In this document: positions 16,377-24,348 of the stretch, piece by piece
How the letters are laid out: every line of letters begins with the position of its first letter
Position numbering within the stretch: position 1 is the stretch's first letter
DNA from: Streptomyces sp. HUAS YS2
GTDB lineage: Bacteria > Actinomycetota > Actinomycetes > Streptomycetales > Streptomycetaceae
Reading direction: 5' to 3'
NCBI RefSeq assembly: GCF_033343995.1
Contig: NZ_CP137573.1
Location: forward strand, 6,357,001-6,421,000
Length of the DNA stretch: 64,000 nt
The notes under the pieces: model-generated
Databases searched by the model: none
What the model was told of the DNA's origin: nothing
Seen by the model: only the letters and a program-made list of their open reading frames with translations
Translations under genes and position numbers: made by a program

Positions 16377-17075
16377 TCAGTCGGCCTGAGCGGCGGCCCG
16401 CAGCAGGAGGTCCTCGTAGACCTTCGGGTCGTCGCCCTTGATCACCGGCCAGCCGACCCCGTACGCGCCCTCCCAGCCCACGTCGACGCCCGGGTTGGCG
16501 TGGTCCGAGCCGTCCGGCAGGAACAGGTGCGGGCTGCAGGTGATCGCGTCGGTGGCGGACAGGCGCGCGTGGGACGAGAGTTCCGCGCGGGCCCGGCCGT
16601 CGTCCAGCGCGTCGGCGAGCGCCCGGACGTCGACCGCGCCGGTGGCGGCGGCCACGTCGAGGATCACCTTCCGGTTGCTGACGCACCGGGACTCGGCCCA
16701 GAACGCCCGCCGCAGACCGAGGTCGAGCTGCTCCGAGGCGTGCAGGCTCTGCTCCTTGGCGGCGAGCACCGCCTCCAGCGCCGGCAGCGTCGTCGAGGGG
16801 TACAGCCAGTCCTTGGCCTGCCACAGCTGCCAGCCCGCGGCGGGCTCCAGGCTCGCCATGCGGGCCACCTCGCTGTCCGTGCCGGGCCGCGGGCTCGGCG
16901 CGTCGTTCAGCAGCTCCAGCGGGAAGGCCCGCAGATCGAACCGGACCCGCTCCTCCAGGCCCAGCCGGGCGCGGGTGGCGTGCAGCCGGTGGACGGCGAT
17001 GTGCGCGAAGGAGCACCAGATGTCGGAGTAGACGGTGATGACTCCGGCGGGCGGGGTCGTGGTCGTGGCGGACAT
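16377..17075 (-). CDS. DsbA family (thioredoxin-fold) oxidoreductase-like protein
   Basis: 232 residues from the ATG at 17075, chosen because GGAGGG lies just upstream; an ATG at 17087 would add four residues. It has the DsbA/2-hydroxychromene-2-carboxylate isomerase fold: an N-terminal VITVYSDIWCSFAHIAVHRL strand-helix, a helical insertion, and a C-terminal thioredoxin-fold return with the cis-proline block TCSPHLFLPDG. The active site is C-S-F-A, with one cysteine only, so a classic disulfide-exchange dithiol is missing. It may act as a glutathione/mycothiol-dependent isomerase-like enzyme. No signal peptide is present, so it is cytoplasmic. Confidence 0.8.
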   Translation of the reverse strand: MSATTTTPPAGVITVYSDIWCSFAHIAVHRLHATRARLGLEERVRFDLRAFPLELLNDAPSPRPGTDSEVARMASLEPAAGWQLWQAKDWLYPSTTLPALEAVLAAKEQSLHASEQLDLGLRRAFWAESRCVSNRKVILDVAAATGAVDVRALADALDDGRARAELSSHARLSATDAITCSPHLFLPDGSDHANPGVDVGWEGAYGVGWPVIKGDDPKVYEDLLLRAAAQAD

Positions 17076-17111
17076 GAGTCCCTCCATGGGTGTCGTGAGG
17101 TGCGATGGGGT

Positions 17112-18053
17112 TCAGGCGAGCTGGATGGCGAGCGAACCGGCGAGCAGCAGCCCGAGGCCGGTCGCGCGGGGGCCGCTGAGGGCCCGCCGGGGCAGGCGGA
17201 ACAGGCCGCGCTGGTCGATGAGCGCGGACGTCAGTTGCTGCCCCGTCACGGTGAGCGCGACGGTGACGGCCGCGCCGATCTCCGGGATCAGCAGGAAGGT
17301 GCCGGTGACGTAGGCGGCGGCGCAGGCCCCGCCGAGCCAGCCCCACCACGGCATCTTCTTCAGCGGCGCGACCTGCGGCTTCGGCGTGCGCCGGGTCGCG
17401 TACAGGACGAGCAGGACCACGGCGATCGCGAAGGTGGCCACGGTGAAGCTGACCACGGCCACCGCCAGCGGCTCCTCCAGCCGGGCCCGCAGCCGGGCGT
17501 TGACGGCACCCTGCACCGGGAGCGCGGCGCCCGCGACGATGCCGAGGGCGGGCCAGCCGATCCGGCCGGCCCGGGAGAGACCGGTACCGGCGCCGGTGGG
17601 TCCGGCGGCCCGCTGGGCACGGATGATCACCACGATCCCGGCGAGCACCGCGAGTGCGCCGAGCACGACTCCGGCGCTGGGGGCGCGCCGCTCCAGGCCG
17701 ATCAGGCCGAAGAGGTCGAGCGCGAGCGAGGCGAACATCTGGCCGGTGACGAAGAGGCCCACGGCCGCGAGAGCGCCGAGCCGGGGGAACAGCAGGATGC
17801 CGCTGGTGATGTACAGCGGGCTGGCGAGCCCGCCGAGCAGCATCCACCCGTCGACGTCGGGCAGCCGACCTAGCGCGCCGAGCGCACCTGCCGCGGCCGC
17901 GAGCACCGCGAGCAGCCCGGTCGCGAGGCCGAGTTGGAGCGTGGAGGCGCCGTACGGGGTGCCGACGGCCTTGTTGAGCTGGAGGTTCGCCGAGGCCTGG
18001 ACGGCCAGGAGGCAGCCGACGAGCAGGGCGACCGCGAGGAGTGCGGTGTGCAT
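17112..18053 (-). CDS. DMT family transporter (two YdcZ/DUF606 repeats)
   Basis: 313-residue inner-membrane protein with about ten helices made of two homologous DUF606 halves. Each half begins with a GxxxxxQ..xN.xL pattern: VQASANLQLNKAVGTP in the first and VQGAVNARLRARLEEP in the second. The start at 18053 follows AGGGGGG at a good spacing; a longer frame is open upstream but crosses the operator. It is divergent from the TetR at 18188 across two tandem copies of an operator, so expression is probably induced by the TetR ligand. The substrate is unknown; the fold is that of small-metabolite exporters. Confidence 0.87.
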   Translation of the reverse strand: MHTALLAVALLVGCLLAVQASANLQLNKAVGTPYGASTLQLGLATGLLAVLAAAAGALGALGRLPDVDGWMLLGGLASPLYITSGILLFPRLGALAAVGLFVTGQMFASLALDLFGLIGLERRAPSAGVVLGALAVLAGIVVIIRAQRAAGPTGAGTGLSRAGRIGWPALGIVAGAALPVQGAVNARLRARLEEPLAVAVVSFTVATFAIAVVLLVLYATRRTPKPQVAPLKKMPWWGWLGGACAAAYVTGTFLLIPEIGAAVTVALTVTGQQLTSALIDQRGLFRLPRRALSGPRATGLGLLLAGSLAIQLA

Positions 18054-18097
18054 CTGAATCCCCCCTGGCGCAGGCATGGCGAGGCCCGCGCCATAGA

Positions 18098-18120
18098 TAA
18101 GTGGACGCTGTGTCCGTTTA
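18098..18120. promoter_or_regulatory. TetR operator copy 1 (DMT transporter side)
   Basis: Imperfect inverted repeat with core TGGACG-CTG-TGTCCG at 18102-18116. Read on this strand it matches the reverse complement of copy 2 at 18139-18160 over nearly the whole 22 bases (TAAGTGGAC..TGTCC.TTT). Confidence 0.65.
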
Positions 18121-18138
18121 GCCTGCCACGCCCGAGCC

Positions 18139-18160
18139 AAATGGACAAGGTGTCCACTTA
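18139..18160. promoter_or_regulatory. TetR operator copy 2 (tetR side)
   Basis: Perfect core inverted repeat TGGACA-AGG-TGTCCA at 18142-18156. It lies where the -35 box of the divergent tetR would fall, with TAAGGT at 18176-18181 as its -10 box six bases before the ATG. It pairs with copy 1, centred 40 bp away. Confidence 0.7.
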
Positions 18161-18187
18161 TTCGGGTGGGGGAAGTAAGGTCGGGGT

Positions 18188-18811
18188 ATGAGCGAGGAGG
18201 CAGGCGCCATGGGCGACACGGGCGGGGACGGGCAGCACGGCCGGGCGGCCGGGCCGCGCCGGCGGGCGGACGCGGTGCGCAACCGCGAGCAGATCCTGGC
18301 CGCCGCCGAGCGGCTCTTCGCCGAGCGCGACCCGGGGACGGTCACCATGGACGCGGTCGCCAAGGCGGCCGGCGTGGGCCGGGCCACCCTCTACCGCAGC
18401 TTTCCCGACCCGTCCTCGATCGCCGTCGCCCTCCTCGACGAGCACGACCGCCGGCTCCAGCAGCAACTCGTCTACGGTCCGCCCCCGTTGGGCCCGGGCG
18501 CGCCGCCCGCCGAGCGGCTCGCCGCCTTCTACGCGGGCATGCTCGACCTGCTGCGGCACCACCTGCCGCTGGCGCTGGGCGCGGAGACCGGACAGGCCAG
18601 GTTCGAGACCGGCGCGTACGGGTTCTGGCGCGTGCACGTCCGTACGCTGCTCGTCGACGCCGGGGCGGCCGACCCGGACGCGCTGATCGACATCGTGCTC
18701 AGCCCGCTGGCCCCCGAGCTCTACCGCTTCCAGCGCTTCGAACGCGGCCTCTCGCACGAGCGGATCGAGGAGTCGCTCGCCGGACTGGCCCGGCGCCTGC
18801 TCGGGGCGTGA
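18188..18811 (+). CDS. TetR family transcriptional regulator of the DMT transporter
   Basis: 207 residues. The helix-turn-helix spans about residues 28-75 (NREQILAAAERLFAERDPGTVTMDAVAKAAGVGRATLYRSF), followed by a helical ligand domain. The ATG at 18188 has no Shine-Dalgarno but sits six bases after a TAAGGT box, consistent with leaderless translation; an internal ATG (residue 8) is an alternative. It is divergent from the DMT exporter, with two operator copies between, the standard arrangement of an efflux repressor. Confidence 0.9.
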   Translation: MSEEAGAMGDTGGDGQHGRAAGPRRRADAVRNREQILAAAERLFAERDPGTVTMDAVAKAAGVGRATLYRSFPDPSSIAVALLDEHDRRLQQQLVYGPPPLGPGAPPAERLAAFYAGMLDLLRHHLPLALGAETGQARFETGAYGFWRVHVRTLLVDAGAADPDALIDIVLSPLAPELYRFQRFERGLSHERIEESLAGLARRLLGA

Positions 18812-18817
18812 CGCCGC

Positions 18818-19513
18818 TCAGCGCAGGGCGGCCGGTTCGACGCCGAGCGTCTCGTACAGGGCGCGCTCGCCCTCGGCGGTGACCTTCACCGCGCGCTCCG
18901 ACCCGATCCGTACGCACCATCCGGCGTCGAGCGCGTGCCGGCAGAGCGCTGCGCCCGCGGTCCCCGCGAGATGCGGGCGGCGCTCTGTCCAGTCGAGACA
19001 GCCCCGGGCCATGGGCCGCCGCCCCTTCGTCTCCAGCGCGATCCCCAGCTCGCCGAACCAGGCCACGCCCCGGTCGGTGAGCGCGAACCCGGTGTCCTGG
19101 CGCAGCAGTCCGCGCTCCGTCATCGCGTCGGTGACCACGATGCCCAGCCGTCCGGCGAGATGGTCGTAGCAGGTACGCCCCCGGGCCAGCGCCCGCCCGG
19201 CGCTCGCGGCCCGCAGCGAACGCGGCGGCTCCGGCGCGGCGGGGGCCGCGGCCGCGGCCAGGTCCTCGACGAGTTGGGCGATCCCGGGCCCGGCGAGCCG
19301 CACGTACCGGTGCCGCCCCTGCCGTTCCTCCGCGAGGACCCCGCCGGAGATCAGCTTCCCCAGATGCTCGCTGGCCGTCGACGCCGCCACTCCGGCGTGC
19401 CGCGCCAGCTCACCGGCCGTCCAGGCCCGTCCGTCGAGCAGGGCGAGACAGAACGCGGCGCGGGTCTCGTCGGCGAAGAGCGAGGCGAGGGCGGCGAGGT
19501 CACGAGAGGCCAT
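18818..19513 (-). CDS. ArsR family winged-helix regulator
   Basis: 231 residues. The N-terminal winged helix (about 5-75) reads LASLFADETRAAFCLALLDG, then WTAGELARHAGVAASTASEHLGKLISGGVLAEERQGRHRYVRL. A longer C-terminal region (about 100-231) contains four cysteines and is found in actinobacterial ArsR-like proteins without the metal site of classical ArsR. It is convergent with the tetR at 18188 (7-base gap) and has the ankyrin/HEAT gene 18 bases upstream on the same strand, so these are probably co-transcribed. Effector unknown. Confidence 0.88.
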   Translation of the reverse strand: MASRDLAALASLFADETRAAFCLALLDGRAWTAGELARHAGVAASTASEHLGKLISGGVLAEERQGRHRYVRLAGPGIAQLVEDLAAAAAPAAPEPPRSLRAASAGRALARGRTCYDHLAGRLGIVVTDAMTERGLLRQDTGFALTDRGVAWFGELGIALETKGRRPMARGCLDWTERRPHLAGTAGAALCRHALDAGWCVRIGSERAVKVTAEGERALYETLGVEPAALR

Positions 19514-19531
19514 GCCCCCAGGATGCCGCGT

Positions 19532-20848
19532 TCACCGTTCGGCGTCGGCCGAAGCGTTTCGCTGCCGCTCGCGGTACCAGAAGTGCTCGCCCAGCCGGTG
19601 GTCGTCCTCGAAGCCCGGTCCGGTCGGCCCGACTCGCCGGTACGCCTCCTCCGTCCGCGGGTCGTTCCGCTTGGCGAGGCCGTACGCGACCTCCAGGCGG
19701 AGCAGCAGGTCCTCCTCGTCGAGGAGCGCGTACAGCGCGTCCGCGACGGCGGGCGTGCCGTCCCCGCACGCGGCGAGCCCGGTCGCGGCCCTTCCACGCA
19801 CCTCCGGGTCCCGGAGCAGGGACAGCAGCGCTTCCCTGACCTCGGCGGTGTGGTCGTACCAGTCGCCGAGGACGTGGCAGGCGCAGGCGCGGACGCGGGC
19901 GTCGGGATCCCGGACGAGGGCCAGGAGGGTCTCCCGGGCGACGGGTGTGAGCGGACTGCCCCACGTGCACAGGGCGAACGGCACCTCCGCGCGTACGCGG
20001 GGATCGGGATGGCCTGCGTGGCGGAGTCCGACGGCCTCCATGGCAGGGTGTTCGTGATCCGTGAAGACGCTCAGGACCGCGGCGAGCACGCCCGCATCGG
20101 TCTCCTCCGCCGACCAGTCCGCAAGGAGTTCGGCGTTCTCCCTCTCGTACGAGTTCCGCGCGCTGCGGCCGGACAGCGCGCCGAACCGGAGGACGTCGAG
20201 CACGAACCGCCGGTGCGCGGGATCGGGGTGCCGCCGGTACGCGACGACGGCCGACCGGGTTTGCGGGCTCCGGCGCTGGGAGAGGACCCAGGCGACGGCG
20301 CTCCAGTCGACGTGATCCGGCTCGGGACACCGCACGGCCCGGTCCACCAGCTCGTCCACCGGCGTCAGGAGGCGCAGCGCCCACTCCAGGTCGGTCAGGA
20401 TCGCGCCGTGGCCGGCGCGTACCCGGCGTCCGTCCAGGACGAGTTCGTCGACGTGGTGGTACTCGTCGTCCGGCACCCGGGTCCGCTCACCCGCCGCCGT
20501 CCGGGACCGTTCGTACCAGCTCCGCGCGGTCGCGAGGGCCCGCTCTCCCGCGGGCCCCCGGAGCCGCAGTCCGAGGTCGTCCCCCTGTACCGCCTCGAAC
20601 ACCGCCGGCGAACCCGCCTCGATCGCGCGCAGCAGCGGTGTCGTCCCGTCCGGCAGCGGCCGGTCCGGGTCCGCGCCGCCCTCCGTCAGCGCTTCCGCGA
20701 CCTCCACGGAGTACGACGCGATCGCCGTGCAGAGCACCGGAAGTCCGTCCTCCGTCGCCGTGTCCGGGTCCGTGCCCGCGTCGGTCAGCCGCCGGATCGC
20801 CTCCGTGTCCCCGTCCCGTACCGCCGCTATGAGCTCCGCGCCGTCCAC
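19532..20848 (-). CDS. ankyrin plus HEAT repeat protein
   Basis: 438 residues, cytoplasmic, with no catalytic motif. The N-terminal 100 residues form about three ankyrin repeats (DGAELIAAVRDGDTEAIRRL, TEDGLPVLCTAIASYSVEVA, LPDGTTPLLRAIEAG). The C-terminal half has HEAT-like repeats, such as LALVRDPDARVRACACHVLG, LLSLLRDPEVRGRAATGLAA and ALLDEEDLLLRLEVAYGLA. The GTG at 20848 is chosen because the ankyrin domain begins at once and because it overlaps the tetR 3' end by about 20 bases, implying translational coupling. Both repeat types are protein-protein interaction scaffolds; the partner is unknown. Operon order is tetR, this gene, then arsR. Confidence 0.8.
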   Translation of the reverse strand: MDGAELIAAVRDGDTEAIRRLTDAGTDPDTATEDGLPVLCTAIASYSVEVAEALTEGGADPDRPLPDGTTPLLRAIEAGSPAVFEAVQGDDLGLRLRGPAGERALATARSWYERSRTAAGERTRVPDDEYHHVDELVLDGRRVRAGHGAILTDLEWALRLLTPVDELVDRAVRCPEPDHVDWSAVAWVLSQRRSPQTRSAVVAYRRHPDPAHRRFVLDVLRFGALSGRSARNSYERENAELLADWSAEETDAGVLAAVLSVFTDHEHPAMEAVGLRHAGHPDPRVRAEVPFALCTWGSPLTPVARETLLALVRDPDARVRACACHVLGDWYDHTAEVREALLSLLRDPEVRGRAATGLAACGDGTPAVADALYALLDEEDLLLRLEVAYGLAKRNDPRTEEAYRRVGPTGPGFEDDHRLGEHFWYRERQRNASADAER

Positions 20849-21492
20849 TGTCCCCGTACCCCCGTCTCGTACTGCAGCGCCAGCCCGTCGAGCAGAGCCC
20901 GCAGTCCCGTCTCGAACGCACCCTCGTCGACCTTCTCCTGACGCTCCGCCAGGAGGTGAGCCTGGCCCAGGTGAGGATAGTCGGCGGGGTCGTACGCGGC
21001 CTCGTCGTCGACGAAGCCGCGCGCGAACGAGCCCAGCGCCGAGCCGGTGATGAAGTACCGCATCAGCGCGCCGATGTACGTCGCCTGGGCGGCAGGCCAG
21101 CCGGCCCGGACCATCCCGCCGAACACCGCGTCGGCGACCTTGAGGCCGGCCGGGCGGCGGCCCGGGCCATGGGCGAGCAGCGGGACGACGTGCGGGTGGT
21201 CGGCGAGGGCGGCCCGGTAGGAGACCGCCCAGTCGTGCAGGGCGGTGCGCCAGTCCCGGCCGTCGGTCTCGTCGAACATCGACAGGTCGATCTTCGCGCT
21301 GACCGCGTCGGCGACCGCGTCGAGGATCTCGTCCTTCGTGCGGAAGTGGTTGTACAGCGAGGGGCCGCTGACGCCCAGTTCGGCCGCGAGCCGCCGGGTG
21401 GAGAGGGCGGCGAGGCCCTCGGCGTCCACGAGCGCTCCCGCCGTCTCGACGATCCGGTCTCTGCTGAGGAGGGGCTTGCGCGGTCGGGCCAT
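20827..21492 (-). CDS. TetR family transcriptional regulator
   Basis: 221 residues starting MARPRKPLLSR, with the helix-turn-helix at about 15-60 (SRDRIVETAGALVDAEG, then VSGPSLYNHFRTKDEIL). The C-terminal ligand domain is helical. The ATG at 21492 is preferred over one at 21501, because a TACTAT box (21505-21500) lies exactly seven bases upstream, giving a leaderless mRNA; no Shine-Dalgarno is seen. It is divergent from an acyl-CoA dehydrogenase, with the AT-rich inverted repeat at 21520-21536 between. Its 3' end overlaps the ankyrin/HEAT gene. Confidence 0.88.
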   Translation of the reverse strand: MARPRKPLLSRDRIVETAGALVDAEGLAALSTRRLAAELGVSGPSLYNHFRTKDEILDAVADAVSAKIDLSMFDETDGRDWRTALHDWAVSYRAALADHPHVVPLLAHGPGRRPAGLKVADAVFGGMVRAGWPAAQATYIGALMRYFITGSALGSFARGFVDDEAAYDPADYPHLGQAHLLAERQEKVDEGAFETGLRALLDGLALQYETGVRGQWTARSS

Positions 21493-21519
21493 GGCGCACA
21501 TAGTAGGCGTGCACTTTAA

Positions 21520-21536
21520 AATTAGCAGTGGTAATT
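21520..21536. promoter_or_regulatory. AT-rich operator between tetR and acyl-CoA dehydrogenase
   Basis: AATTA (21520-21524) and TAATT (21532-21536) are inverted arms with a 7-base spacer, embedded in a run rich in A and T (21514-21539) that stands out sharply from its surroundings. It lies between the divergent tetR and acyl-CoA dehydrogenase genes and would cover the -35 region of tetR. Confidence 0.6.
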
Positions 21537-21579
21537 AAACCCGGTACGGGCAGTGCCGCGGGTGACCGAGGGGTGACGC

Positions 21580-22731
21580 ATGAACCTGGAGCTGAGCGAG
21601 GAGCAGGAGGCCGCACGGCAGCTCGCCGCGGATTTCGTCGCGCGCGAGGTCACCCCGTACGCGACCGCCTGGGACCGGGCCGAGGAGGTGGACCGGGCGA
21701 TCGTGAAGAAGCTCGGCGCCGTCGGCTTCCTCGGTCTGACGATCCCCGAGGAGTACGGCGGCTCCGGCGGCGACCACCTCGCGTACTGCCTGGTCACCGA
21801 GGAGCTGGGGCGCGGCGACTCGTCCGTGCGCGGCATCGTCTCCGTCTCGCTCGGACTGGTCGCCAAGACCGTCGCCGCCTGGGGGGACGAGGAGCAGAAG
21901 CGCGCCTGGCTGCCCCGGCTGACCGCCGGCGACGCGGTCGGCTGCTTCGGACTGACCGAGCCGGGCACCGGCTCCGACGCCGGCAACCTCGCGACCCGCG
22001 CGGTCCGCGACGGCGACGCGTACGTGATCAACGGCTCGAAGACCTTCATCACCAACGGCACGTGGGCCGACATCGTGCTGCTCTTCGCCCGGACGAACGA
22101 CACCCCCGGCCACAAGGGCGTCTCCGCCTTCCTCGTCCCGGCCGACAGCGCGGGCCTCACCCGCCGCGCGATCCACGGCAAGCTCGGTCTGCGCGGCCAG
22201 GCCACCGCCGAGCTGGTCCTTCAGGACGTACGCGTGCCCGCCTCCGCCATGCTCGGTCCCGAGGGCCGGGGCTTCGCGGTGGCCATGTCGGCGCTGGCCA
22301 AGGGGCGGATGTCGGTCGCGGCGGGCTGCGTCGGCATCGCCCAGGCCGCGCTCGACGCGGCGGTGCGGTACGCGGGGGAGCGCGAGCAGTTCGGCAAGTC
22401 CATCGCCTCGTACCAGCTGGTGCAGGAGCTGATCAGCGACATCGCCGTGGACGTGGACGCCGCCCGGCTGCTGACCTGGCGGGTCGCCGACCTGATCGAC
22501 CGCGGCGAGGAGTTCGCCACCGCCGCCTCCAAGGCGAAGCTGTACGCCTCCGAGGCCGCCGTGCGCTGTGCCAACAACGCCCTCCAGGTTTTCGGCGGCT
22601 ACGGCTACATCGACGAGTACCCGGTCGGGAAGCTGCTGCGCGACGCCCGCGTGATGACCCTGTACGAGGGCACGAGCCAGATCCAGAAGCTGATCATCGG
22701 CCGCGCGCTGACGGGGGTCTCCGCCTTCTGA
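21580..22731 (+). CDS. acyl-CoA dehydrogenase
   Basis: 383-residue FAD flavoenzyme, the standard family length, catalysing alpha-beta dehydrogenation of an acyl-CoA thioester. Family signatures are CFGLTEPGTGSDAGNL (FAD/substrate block, about 130-145), GSKTFITNGTWADI (about 160), and the C-terminal QVFGGYGYIDEYPVGKLLRDARVMTLYEGTSQIQ region, where the catalytic glutamate lies in YEGTS (about residue 364). The ATG has GAGGGGTG upstream. It is divergent from and probably controlled by the TetR at 21492. Substrate chain length is not readable; sequence blocks are closest to short-chain enzymes. Confidence 0.95.
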   Translation: MNLELSEEQEAARQLAADFVAREVTPYATAWDRAEEVDRAIVKKLGAVGFLGLTIPEEYGGSGGDHLAYCLVTEELGRGDSSVRGIVSVSLGLVAKTVAAWGDEEQKRAWLPRLTAGDAVGCFGLTEPGTGSDAGNLATRAVRDGDAYVINGSKTFITNGTWADIVLLFARTNDTPGHKGVSAFLVPADSAGLTRRAIHGKLGLRGQATAELVLQDVRVPASAMLGPEGRGFAVAMSALAKGRMSVAAGCVGIAQAALDAAVRYAGEREQFGKSIASYQLVQELISDIAVDVDAARLLTWRVADLIDRGEEFATAASKAKLYASEAAVRCANNALQVFGGYGYIDEYPVGKLLRDARVMTLYEGTSQIQKLIIGRALTGVSAF

Positions 22732-22808
22732 GAGCCTGGCGTTCTGAGTACGCGCCTGAGTACCCGGGCGGATGTGGCACGGGGCACATCCGCCCGATCC
22801 TGTCGGTC

Positions 22809-23096
22809 ATGAGCGACACACCGATCAAGCAGCAGAACACCGCCGCCTACTACATGCAGGCCGTGATCTCCTTCGGGATCGCCCTGGGCGCCGTGGGCCT
22901 CGGCATCCTGAACCTCGACGCGGACGTCTGGGTGCGGGCCTTCCTCGGGATCGCGGTCCTGTACCTGACCACCTCGGCCTTCACGCTCTCCAAGGTGGTC
23001 CGCGACCGGCAGGAGGCCGGTCAGATCGTCAGCAGGGTGGACCAGGCGCGCCTGGAGAAGCTGCTCGCCGATCACGACCCTTTCCAGAAGCTCTAA
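22809..23096 (+). CDS. YiaA/YiaB family inner-membrane protein
   Basis: 95 residues with two hydrophobic helices (about 18-35 and 42-60, YYMQAVISFGIALGAVGLGIL and VRAFLGIAVLYLTTSAFTLSK) and a charged C-terminal tail predicted to be cytoplasmic. It matches the yiaA/B two-helix domain, whose function is unknown. The Shine-Dalgarno before the ATG at 22809 is weak. Its stop codon (TAA at 23094) lies inside the operator of the next gene. Confidence 0.8.
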   Translation: MSDTPIKQQNTAAYYMQAVISFGIALGAVGLGILNLDADVWVRAFLGIAVLYLTTSAFTLSKVVRDRQEAGQIVSRVDQARLEKLLADHDPFQKL

Positions 23097-23108
23097 GCGC
23101 TTGCTCAG
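23093..23108. promoter_or_regulatory. operator A of the TetR/MaoC local regulon
   Basis: CTAAGC-GCTT-GCTCAG, an almost perfect 16-bp inverted repeat 46 bases upstream of the tetR ATG at 23155. It differs at only three positions from operator B at 24282-24297, in front of the MaoC gene. Confidence 0.68.
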
Positions 23109-23154
23109 GTTCGTTGTATGGTGTTCGTCCTGACGGCCGGAGAAAGGGCGAACC

Positions 23155-23781
23155 ATGACCGCGGCGGAGGAGACGGTCCTCGGCGAGGACAAGCCGTGGG
23201 GTGAGGTCACCCCCGAGGCTGCCCGGAAGCTGCTGGTGGCGGCGGTCGAGGCGTTCGCCGAGCGCGGCTATCACGCCACCACGACCCGGGACATCGCCGG
23301 GCGGGCCGGTATGAGCCCGGCCGCGCTCTACATCCACTACAAGACCAAGGAGGAGCTCCTCCACCGGATCAGCCGGATCGGCCACGACAGGGCCCTGGAG
23401 ATCCTGGAGGAAGCGGCCGCCGGACCCGGCACCGCCGCCGAGCGGCTCGCCGCCGCGGTCCGCTCCTTCGTCCGCTGGCACGCCGAGCGGCACACCACCG
23501 CGCGCGTCGTCCAGTACGAGCTGGACGCGCTCGCCCCCGAGCACCGCACCGAGATCGTGGACCTGCGGCGCAAGAGCGAGGCGGCGGTGCGGCGGGTCAT
23601 CGAGGAGGGCGTCGCGGCGGGCGAGTTCAACGCGTCCGACGTGCCCGGCACCACCGTCGCCATCCTGTCCCTGTGCATCGACGTGTCCCGCTGGTTCAAC
23701 ACCCAGGGCCGCCACACGGCGGACGAGGTCGGCGCGCTCTACGCCGACCTCGTCCTGCGCATGGTGGGTGCGCGGAAGTAG
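23155..23781 (+). CDS. TetR family regulator of the adjacent MaoC gene
   Basis: 208 residues, with the helix-turn-helix at about 25-72 (EAARKLLVAAVEAFAERGYHATTTRDIAGRAGMSPAALYIHYKTKEELL). The C-terminal domain is of the type in regulators of acyl-CoA and steroid metabolism (KstR2-like). The ATG is preceded by GGAGAAAGGG. It is convergent with the MaoC-like hydratase gene. The matching palindromes upstream of both genes indicate autorepression and repression of MaoC, probably relieved by an acyl-CoA. Confidence 0.9.
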   Translation: MTAAEETVLGEDKPWGEVTPEAARKLLVAAVEAFAERGYHATTTRDIAGRAGMSPAALYIHYKTKEELLHRISRIGHDRALEILEEAAAGPGTAAERLAAAVRSFVRWHAERHTTARVVQYELDALAPEHRTEIVDLRRKSEAAVRRVIEEGVAAGEFNASDVPGTTVAILSLCIDVSRWFNTQGRHTADEVGALYADLVLRMVGARK

Positions 23782-23793
23782 CCGGGAAGCGGG

Positions 23794-24255
23794 TCAGAAG
23801 TAGTAGCGGGACACCGACTCGGCGACGCAGACCGGCTTGTCGCCGCCCTCGCGCTCGACCGTCACGGTCGCGGTGACCTGCACGCCGCCACCGGCCTCCG
23901 TGACCTCGGTGAGCACGGCGGAGGCGCGCAGCCGCGAGCCGACCGGCACGGGGGCGGGGAACCGGACCTTGTTGGTGCCGTAGTTGAGGCCCATCTTCAT
24001 GCCCTCCACCCGCATGATCTGCGGGACGAGGGTGGGCAGCAGGGAGAGCGTCAGGTAGCCGTGCGCGATCGTCCTCCCGAACGGGCCCGCCGCGGCGCGC
24101 TCCGGGTCCACGTGGATCCACTGGTGGTCCCCGGTGGCGTCGGCGAAGAGGTCGATCCGCTTCTGCTCGATCTCCAGCCAGTCGCTGTACCCCAGCTGCT
24201 CGCCCACCCCGGCGCGCAGCTCCTCGGCGGAGGTGAAGATCCTCGGCTCGGCCAT
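23794..24255 (-). CDS. MaoC family (R)-enoyl-CoA hydratase/dehydratase
   Basis: 153-residue single hot-dog-fold protein. The hydratase-2 motif ATGDHQWIHVDPERA (about 40-54) supplies the catalytic Asp and His, followed by the GPFGRTIAHGYLTLSL block. It hydrates trans-2-enoyl-CoA or dehydrates (R)-3-hydroxyacyl-CoA. The ATG at 24255 has AGGGA upstream. Operator B, 27 bases before the start, links it to the convergent TetR. Length and motif resemble the stand-alone hydratase Rv0130 type of actinobacteria. Confidence 0.92.
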   Translation of the reverse strand: MAEPRIFTSAEELRAGVGEQLGYSDWLEIEQKRIDLFADATGDHQWIHVDPERAAAGPFGRTIAHGYLTLSLLPTLVPQIMRVEGMKMGLNYGTNKVRFPAPVPVGSRLRASAVLTEVTEAGGGVQVTATVTVEREGGDKPVCVAESVSRYYF

Positions 24256-24281
24256 GTCCCTGCTCCCTCTCACGATGAAAA

Positions 24282-24297
24282 CTAAGCGACTGCTTAG
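24282..24297. promoter_or_regulatory. operator B of the TetR/MaoC local regulon
   Basis: Perfect inverted repeat CTAAGC-GACT-GCTTAG, 6-bp arms with a 4-base spacer, between the MaoC start (24255) and the divergent soxR. Compare operator A at 23093-23108. Confidence 0.72.
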
Positions 24298-24348
24298 CAT
24301 GTGGGGTGCGCGGGCTCCTGTCAATGGCGGGACAGTAGGGTTCGGGGA

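Noticed and set aside
24301..24348. A longer SoxR starting at 24301
   Set aside because: The extra residues run back through the TAGGGT box and the family N-terminus begins after 24349, where a leaderless GTG fits.
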